NCBI GenBank assembly: GCA_033085395.1
Contig: MU853181.1
Span: 1 to 64,000 of the forward strand
Length of the DNA: 64,000 bases
Source of the DNA: Xanthoparmelia taractica
Lineage: Eukaryota > Ascomycota > Lecanoromycetes > Lecanorales > Parmeliaceae
Reading direction: 5' to 3'
The translations under genes and the position numbers were made by a program. Of the stretch, positions 58,001 to 64,000 are shown one piece after another. The notes beneath the pieces were generated by a model, which was not told the origin of the DNA, ran no database searches, and worked only from the letters and a program-made list of their open reading frames with translations. Within the stretch, counting starts at the first letter, position 1, and every line of letters starts with the position of its first letter.

Positions 58001-59141
58001 ATGTCAGCAACAGTCGACGCCGATTCCGAAGACCTCGCCCCAACCCTTGAATCAATAATACAACAAAAGACCCTCCGCTGGATCTTCGTCGGCGGTAAAG
58101 GAGGTGTGGGCAAGACTACCACATCTTGCTCCCTTGCTATCCAGCTCGCCCGTGTCCGCAAATCGGTTCTCCTCATCTCCACAGACCCCGCGCACAACCT
58201 CAGCGATGCTTTCAGCCAGAAATTTGGCAAAGAGGCGAGGCTGATTGATGGCTTCACCAACTTGAGCGCTATGGAGATCGATCCTAATGGGAGTATACAA
58301 GATCTACTTAAAGAGGGTGGGGAGGGGGCCGAGGAGATTATGGCGCAGACTGGGGGAATGGGAAGCATGATGCAGGATTTAGCGTTCAGCGTGAGTTTTA
58401 GAATGTGAACCGGATCGTAACCTGGCCATGGAATTGACTCGTCTTGCAGATACCTGGTGTGGATGAAGCCATGTCATTTGCAGAAGTGCTGAAGCAGGTC
58501 AAATCACTCTCTTATGAGACCATCATCTTTGATACCGCACCTACAGGTCATACCCTTCGATTTCTACAGTTCCCGACGGTGATGGAGAAAGCACTTGCAA
58601 AGATTTCACAGCTATCGACGCAGTTTGGACCTATGCTTAACTCGGTCATTGGCGCAAGAGGTGGACTACCTGGCGGTCAGAATCTAGACGAGATCATCGC
58701 GAAGATGGAGACGCTGAGAGAAACCATTGGCGAAGTCAATACGCAGTTCAAGAACCCAGACATGACAACCTTCGTATGCGTCTGCATTCCAGAATTCTTG
58801 TCATTATACGAGACAGAGCGCATGATCCAGGAGCTTTCGTCGTACGAAATCGATACACACGCCATTGTTGTAAATCAGCTGCTATTTCCGAAAAAGAACA
58901 ATCCCTGCGAGCAATGCAACTCGAGGAGAAAGATGCAGAAAAAGTATCTAGAGCAAATCGAGGAGCTTTATGACGAATTCAATGTCGTCAAAATGCCGTT
59001 GCTGGTGGAGGAGGTCAGGGGCAAGGAGAAGTTAGAGAGGTGAAGATCTATCGCATCCAAATGTCTTGTGGCATAGCTAACAAATTATTGCACCGCAGTT
59101 TCAGCGAGATGCTCGTCAAGCCATATGAGCCGCCAGAGTGA
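58001..59141 (+). CDS. GET3: ATPase GET3 (tail-anchored protein targeting factor)
   Basis: A cytosolic homodimeric ATPase that receives tail-anchored membrane proteins and delivers them to the Get1/Get2 receptor on the ER. Three exons (58001-58390, 58450-59039, 59099-59141) give 340 residues, the normal length. The deviant Walker A loop GGKGGVGKTT is near residues 31-40, switch I DPAHNLSDAF near 63-72, and switch II FDTAPTGHTLRFLQFP in exon 2. The Zn-binding CEQC pair near residues 283-286 makes the dimer interface. The last exon is tiny and supplies FSEMLVKPYEPPE. It is related to bacterial ArsA, but the single ATPase domain and CxxC identify GET3. Confidence 0.97.
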
Positions 59142-59733
59142 GCCAGGTAGCATAATCAAGTCAACATTGCTTGAGCGGGCGGCAGTTGTCACATTTTCAT
59201 TAGTTTTCCGGCAAGTAGTAGCAACTTCGGTCAGAGTGCCAATTTTGTTGATAAAGGAGCATAACCATAGAGCGTAGTATGGAAGAATAATAACATCAAC
59301 AGCCGTTGTATTCCGATCTTTCCTTGTGCTGCCATTTTTATAAGCTATCAGCATTTGCAGACACGCCGATAACCGTCCTCTCATTCTTTCTATCTTTGTC
59401 TGCGTTCTGGCTTGCTTCGTCAAAAGGTGCTACGCTGGAGGATCTGACTCAACATAGAAGTTAAGGCCCTATGCCTGTCGATCGATTTCACCCTCTAAAC
59501 AACCTAGCATTGCTAGTAACAAAGCAAAGTACTACCTATTGATATAGTGATATGGACAAAAAATAAGCTACGCCATTGTACCAGCACTATGAGGATTCGA
59601 ATTTAATACATGTAATGACATTTGGGCATTGCAAGCCCTAGCCCTATAACATTGCGTATCCCCAGTAGACGTGCTATGCACTTCTCTACAAGAATCCACT
59701 GTCACCAATACCCAACACTGGCGTTCTTCAGAT
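59142..59733. other. Intergenic, GET3 3' side and CDK promoter
   Basis: 590 bp, fairly AT-rich in the second half. No gene or repeat is supported. Confidence 0.4.
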
Positions 59734-61496
59734 ATGAACGAAGAAAGACTTGATAATGGACCTGAACGGTGGGTGTCGATTACCGGGAAGCCACTTGACT
59801 TAGGACTCCACTACTCTGGCTTTCAAGGTACGAGGCTGCAAATGCACTTACGAACCTGAGTGACCCCAGCGCAGGGCAATGCGTTTCCATTGATTCATAT
59901 GAGAAGCTCAACCAGCTTGGCGAAGGCAGTGAGAAAGGCAGTCCACGTATCATTCCCACAGCAAGACTTACTAGATCTAGCTTATGGCGTCGTCTACCGG
60001 GCCCGAGACCGTCAAAGCGCTCGAGTTGTCGCCCTGAAACAAGTACGGATATCAGCAGAGGAGCGGCAGAACGGCGTACCAATCACTGCGTTACGCGAAA
60101 TCTCAATTCTACGATCTTTGAAGCACAACAACATCATTGATGTGGTAGATGTGGCAGTGGGGGCACATGCAATGGAGGAAGTCTACATGGTTATGGAGTA
60201 TGCTGAGCAGGTTGGTAGTCCGATGCCGAGGTGAAAATCCCAGGCATTCCAAAAGCTTTGGCGCACCTAGCTGGCTTATTTTCCTTCGTCTGGAAAGGCG
60301 GAGGAATCGCCAGTTCTTGAGAGGCTAGGATCTTGCAAATATGGTTGACGAGCTGAACGTCAAGTTCACCATGAGTCAAGGTACATACTTTATACTAGAG
60401 TATTGATTCCTTTTCGCGCTGATGAGTTCATACAGTCAAATGTCTCTTCCGGCAAGTTCTTGAAGGTCTCGACTATCTGCACATGAACGACATTATTCAC
60501 CGGTATACCTGGAAGATGCTGATCGGAAACTCCCACGTCTGACTTTGTACAGGGATGTGAAGATGCAGAACATTCTGTTGACAGCAAAAGGCGTACTCAA
60601 ATTAGGTACGTCATAGAATCCCGCCATATATCTGGAAGTCTACTAACAGTCAGCACAAAGCTGACTTCGGCATGGCTCGCGCATATTCCCCACGACCTTT
60701 GACACCCGGGGTGAGTTATCTATTCCGAGTCATTTCTCCCCCATTCATATTTTGTCTAGAGTTGCGGACTTGTTACAAGTGTTGGAGAGTTGTGGGACCA
60801 TTTCGTGACTAAAACTAGTCCCAAGAGAGACGTTCTAACTTCGGAATCACTTAGGTAGTAACTATTTGGTACCGATCACCGGAGCTCTTGCTCGGTACAA
60901 AATACTACAATTTGTCCGTAGACCTATGGTCTGCTGGGCTTGTGCTTGCGGAGTTGCTTCAAAGCGCACCATGCCTCACTGGGGAAACGCCTATAGAGCA
61001 GCTATCCTTGATCACCAAACTCCTTGGTTCTCCTAGTGCAGATGATCTAGCAGCACTGTCAGCTATGGGCTGTCCTGAGCTCATCCGTTGGCGCAGAGAA
61101 GGACTGGCGTCTGGGCGAGCAGACAATCTGGATCGGAGATTCCTTGCAAATACCTCGGCTGAGACTGTTTCCTTTTTAAGAGGTCTTCTCAAGTGGGACC
61201 CCAATGCACGATGGACAGCTGGTGAGGCTTTAGGAATAGGCAAGAGCCGCTTTGCTGCAACAGCAGAGAAGTGGTGGAAGGAGAGCCCGCGCGCTATTGA
61301 CAAGAGTCTAGTCCCGACTTTCCCCGAAGTACGCAATGCTGAAATGGTCCAGAGTATAGCGAACCGTGGTAGATCGAACGTGGGAACTACTGGGCGTGCA
61401 GGGATGAATAAGATTGCGGGTAACGGAGAATATGTTTTCGACTTTGGCGAGGAAAGCTGTCTGCGGAGGCCCGCCAAGAGACCTCGGGCACGATAA
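59734..61496 (+). CDS. Cyclin-dependent kinase, CDK10/CDK11 (PITSLRE)-like
   Basis: Eight exons: 59734-59827, 59875-59928, 59981-60210, 60329-60380, 60436-60502, 60553-60605, 60661-60710 and 60855-61496, giving 413 residues. The Gly-loop GEGTYG is split by an intron (about residues 47-52). The C-helix is PITALRE (about 82-88), the signature position that places it with the CDK10/CDK11 group. The catalytic loop is HRDVKMQN (165-172), with M where most CDKs have P. DFGMA follows at 185. The activation segment ends VTIWYRSPELLLG, so APE is replaced by SPE. The C-terminal tail is basic (RRPAKRPRAR), a likely nuclear signal. Such kinases act in transcription and splicing control or the G2/M transition; the exact role here is unknown. 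Confidence 0.9.
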
Positions 61497-62181
61497 TGAC
61501 CCTAATGATACGCGAAGCTTTCAATTCTTCTCGTCACCGCTCCGGACCTCGTGACAGCATGAATGATTTCAGTATACTGTAGATAAGCATGGCACTTCCT
61601 GAGAAAATCAATATGGACCTTTAGGATTGTCATGCAGGTAGATCTCCTTGGCACCCGCAGGAATGACGAAGCGAACCCAATCAGCGGTATAGAATAATAC
61701 TCAGCAACTTCTTAGGCGTCACCTGCCACTGCTGGCGTTTGTATGCGTTATGCACAGCGTATCCGTAAAGTGAATTGCATTCCTCTTTCCCACCAATCAC
61801 AATTTGCCCTCGAGCTACAAGACTAGATAATCTTGACTGCCTGATCATGATAATAAAACTAAAGTATCCGATGACCCTTTGCGCATCGGCCGTCTGCAAG
61901 CCTGACGGTGACTGGCCCCCTCCAACTCGGAAGATCATTGGCCTTGGCGAGCGGCACAAGGTCCGTTACGCCTGCCCCCCAATTGTCATCCTCCAACCTC
62001 TACATCCCACCCTCGTGGGACTTTGCTGAGGAATAGGTCGGGGGAGGATTTCTAGGCACCCAGTTCTTACATTTACCTCTCATCACCTTCACAAGACAAT
62101 CACTCGAGCATATTTACTCGCCACTGGAGTCTAAGGGCGGCGTTTGCGCATTGGTGTAATAACCTCCTTACCTCAAGCGAT
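61497..62181. other. Intergenic, nothing recognised
   Basis: 685 bp between two plus-strand genes. No coding or repeat signal is seen. Confidence 0.35.
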
Positions 62182-62983
62182 ATGACAAGGCGTCTGTTAT
62201 ATGGTGGTGCCCTGATAGCCTTTTTGGCTGGTAAGTGTCGATACTGCCATCAAGTAAGGCGAGATCCACTCACAAGATCCTTGACAGCTTTCGCCTTGAC
62301 CCTGGCCAGTATCATAATACCAAGATGGATAAGCTGGGATAGTGAAACTGTATGCCTTCTGCCCCTCGGGACCGCTCAAGCGCCTCTCATTAACGTCTGC
62401 TCTCTTAGCCCAGCGGCGAAAAGATTCACTACACTTATGGTCTCCACCGCCGATGTTCCTCTCTCACCAACACCTGCGAATACTTCCCTCACAAAGAAGA
62501 CTGCCATGGCGACCGTTATTTCTGTTCCATGTGGCGCTCTGTCGGTTTTCTCCTATCCTTCGCAATCGTCTTGGAGGGCATGACGCTTATCACGTATATT
62601 GTCATTCTGATCGGAGGCAAACAAAAAAGGGAATCTGGATGGAAGATATTGGCTGGACTGCATTTCCTCTGCGGGGCCGTGGAGTGTGCTGCCATGGCGA
62701 TAATTGTGAGTTCCATCGTCAAGACCCGAGGCTAGGGCATCCATAGGCGTTTTGGGACAAGACTGCTAATATAGGGCGTCAGGCATACCTTTACGACAAC
62801 GATGACCGATTCTTCCCTGGGTGGAAACTCGATATCTCATGGTTCTTCTGCACGATGAGTTGGAGTGTTTTGATGCTCCTAGGGACTGGAATTACCGCAA
62901 CGGCATTGTTATTACCATCAGAAGGAGGCTACGAGCTAATACCGGGTGATGATTGGGGCCGAGTCCGAGACCAGGATGACTGA
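62182..62983 (+). CDS. Four-span membrane protein (claudin-like topology)
   Basis: Four exons (62182-62230, 62288-62349, 62409-62705, 62783-62983) encode 202 residues, all phases matching. There are four hydrophobic segments: residues 5-27, then after a Cys-rich loop VGFLLSFAIVLEGMTLITYI, then LAGLHFLCGAVECAAMAII, then SWFFCTMSWSVLMLLGTGIT. The first extracellular loop has a W plus paired Cys (RRCSSLTNTCEYF and DCHGDRYFC). This resembles the PMP22/claudin/SUR7 tetraspan plan, but I cannot place it firmly. The tail is acidic (DDWGRVRDQDD). It is likely a plasma-membrane or vacuolar tetraspan protein. Confidence 0.8.
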
Positions 62984-63509
62984 ATCGACCTCGCCCAAGA
63001 CGGGGTTCATGGCCAGATGAAGAGGTAATGAATGTGCGTGCGTGATGATAGAACGGTGGAGATCTGAGGGGTGCTATGGTTGTCATTTTCGGGTTATTCA
63101 AGCTGTTTAGCGGATCAGCTTTCGGCATTTACAAGCTACGGCTTATGAAAGTGCGTGGCGTTTGGAGCTCAAAGCTTGGGTCTTACATATCACATTGCTT
63201 TTTCGCTACAGACAAGGTGCTGGAAAAGGTGGTAATCTGGGGCGTGGCATTTTCTACCCACAGTCATAGGAATAGCACTGTCAGTGCAATAATTTCCCCC
63301 CTTTTCTATTTGCCAAACTTCAAAGAACTCGTACCTCTATCACCGCCAATTTTCTATTATCAAGTCTTGCTATCAATCTTATGCAAGCGCAATCAGAGCA
63401 ATAGATCTTCGGAGCAAGCTTGTCCTACTACATAGCTAAGAGCAGCCGAACAGCCACTCTTTTTCGTATAGTTCATATTGTTAATTAGGAAAATTTTAAG
63501 TCTGAGCTC
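62984..63509. other. Intergenic upstream of tRNA gene
   Basis: About 525 bp with no coding support. Sequence just upstream of the tRNA is AT-rich. Confidence 0.4.
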
Positions 63510-63644
63510 GCGAGTTTGGCCGAGTGGTCTAAGGCGGTAGATTTAAGCTCTACTATCGAAAGATGCGTGAGTTCGAGTAGGTCTCTCTCTAGAATGATTC
63601 ATAATGAATTGTGCATTGACAAGTTATAGACCTCACAGCTCGCA
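63510..63644 (+). tRNA. tRNA-Leu(UAA), interrupted by 53 bp at the T-loop
   Basis: A full cloverleaf can be drawn once 63579-63631 is removed. The acceptor GCGAGTT (63510-63516) pairs with AGCTCGC (63637-63643, one G-U pair), and A63644 is the discriminator. The D-arm is GCC/GGC. The anticodon stem is GTAGA (63537-63541)/TCTAC (63549-63553) around the loop TTTAAGC, giving anticodon TAA at 63544-63546. A class II variable arm follows (TATC GAAA GATG). The T-stem is GTGAG (63567-63571), split from its partner CTCAC (63632-63636). The T-loop TTCGAGT ends exactly where the 53-bp insert begins. There is no intron at the usual 37/38 position. The gene is either inactivated by insertion or carries an unusual intron. 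No target-site duplication is visible. Confidence 0.7.
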
Positions 63645-63803
63645 TGCGCAAAGTATTTTGCCTTTTGAATTTTTTGATGCGGTGATTCCTCGTAGGATGA
63701 CGGAGTGGAAGGGGTTAAGAGCGGTAAAAGAGTGATATACAGACCTACTTTATGAACATCTAATTCGAGCACTGGACGTTATTAAAACAAAGTGACCTAT
63801 CTT

Positions 63804-64000
63804 TCACGTTTGATATAACTGTGTGAATCCCTTCTCGGGAGGCTGCAACCAATTCCTACCATCATATTCGTTCTCCCCTTCGATGACATGAAAGGTATAG
63901 ATGAACCTGCTCTTCCCACTCAGATTCCTCTCACTCTTATGCAGCAGATTCCCGTGTATGAGTACCAGAGTTCCTGCTTCAACCTCACCCAATTCATATT
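63804..64000 (-). CDS. Phytanoyl-CoA dioxygenase (PhyH)-like protein, C-terminal part
   Basis: Only the last 64 or so codons lie in the window; the gene continues past 64000. The frame reads YELGEVEAGTLVLIHGNLLH then KSERNLSGKSRFIYTFHVIEG and ends with NWLQPPEKGFTQLYQT. This is the closing part of the double-stranded beta-helix of Fe(II)/2-oxoglutarate dioxygenases of the PhyH type: GTLVLIHGNLLHKS carries the distal metal-binding His, and the KSR Arg binds 2-oxoglutarate. Members hydroxylate fatty acyl or small-molecule substrates. The fungal substrate is unknown and the catalytic HxD is outside the window. Confidence 0.85.
   Translation of the reverse strand, partial: YELGEVEAGTLVLIHGNLLHKSERNLSGKSRFIYTFHVIEGENEYDGRNWLQPPEKGFTQLYQT

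Noticed and set aside
63567..63640. Bulge-helix-bulge splice motif around the tRNA insert
   Set aside because: The 4-bp central helix between two 3-nt bulges cannot be formed with the exon and intron ends as placed; only a 6-bp AGGTCT/AGACCT complementarity exists.

Overview
This is a nuclear segment from a filamentous ascomycete (Pezizomycotina; Leotiomycetes-like, but that narrower placement is only an impression). The genes carry short GT-AG introns of about 45-145 nt (one or two near 190-195 nt), usually with CTRAC-type branch sites. The gene set is typical of filamentous fungi: coatomer alpha, neutral trehalase, a WOPR regulator, GET3, COA6, SYS1 and mitochondrial AsnRS. The first 7.4 kb looks heavily altered by repeat-induced point mutation (RIP). 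All exon models below were built by hand from splice signals and reading-frame continuity. Exon sums are divisible by three for every complete model.

Layout. 1-7420 is an AT-rich, gene-free block of mutated repeats. It contains a small terminal-inverted-repeat element nested in one copy of a repeat. Base composition changes sharply about 300 bp before the coatomer alpha gene (7716-11744). Next come a small single-span membrane protein (12683-13168), neutral trehalase (13571-16440) and a pepsin-fold membrane protein that lacks the catalytic Asp motifs (17327-19568). A 3.7 kb gene-poor stretch precedes a C2H2 factor (23254-24687). Then follow an incompletely resolved gene on the minus strand (about 25660-26311), a divergent protein kinase (28135-29505), an SDR (30281-31083), COG5 (31748-33034) and a second C2H2 factor (34635-36856). 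COA6 and SYS1 are head to head (37580-38164 and 38575-39347). A Gti1/Pac2-type WOPR factor (39944-41722) has a long, low-complexity upstream region. After it lie mitochondrial AsnRS (44298-46079), a PARG-like macrodomain protein (47633-48579), an orphan protein (49778-51396), a secreted Ser/Thr/Pro-rich wall-type protein (52089-54238), a 110-aa conserved-looking protein (55763-56280), HIU hydrolase (57199-57636), GET3 (58001-59141), a PITSLRE-like CDK (59734-61496) and a four-span membrane protein (62182-62983). The window ends with a tRNA-Leu(UAA) gene interrupted by 53 bp (63510-63644) and the C-terminal part of a phytanoyl-CoA dioxygenase-like protein (63804-64000).

How the genes relate. 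This is mostly a housekeeping neighbourhood rather than a pathway cluster. Several products act in the early secretory pathway (COPA, COG5, SYS1, GET3), but they are scattered and in mixed orientation, so I do not read them as a functional cluster. The most unusual features are the tRNA gene with a precise insertion at the T-loop/T-stem junction, the nested TIR element that allows RIP and insertion to be ordered, two probable GC-AG introns, and the pseudo-protease.
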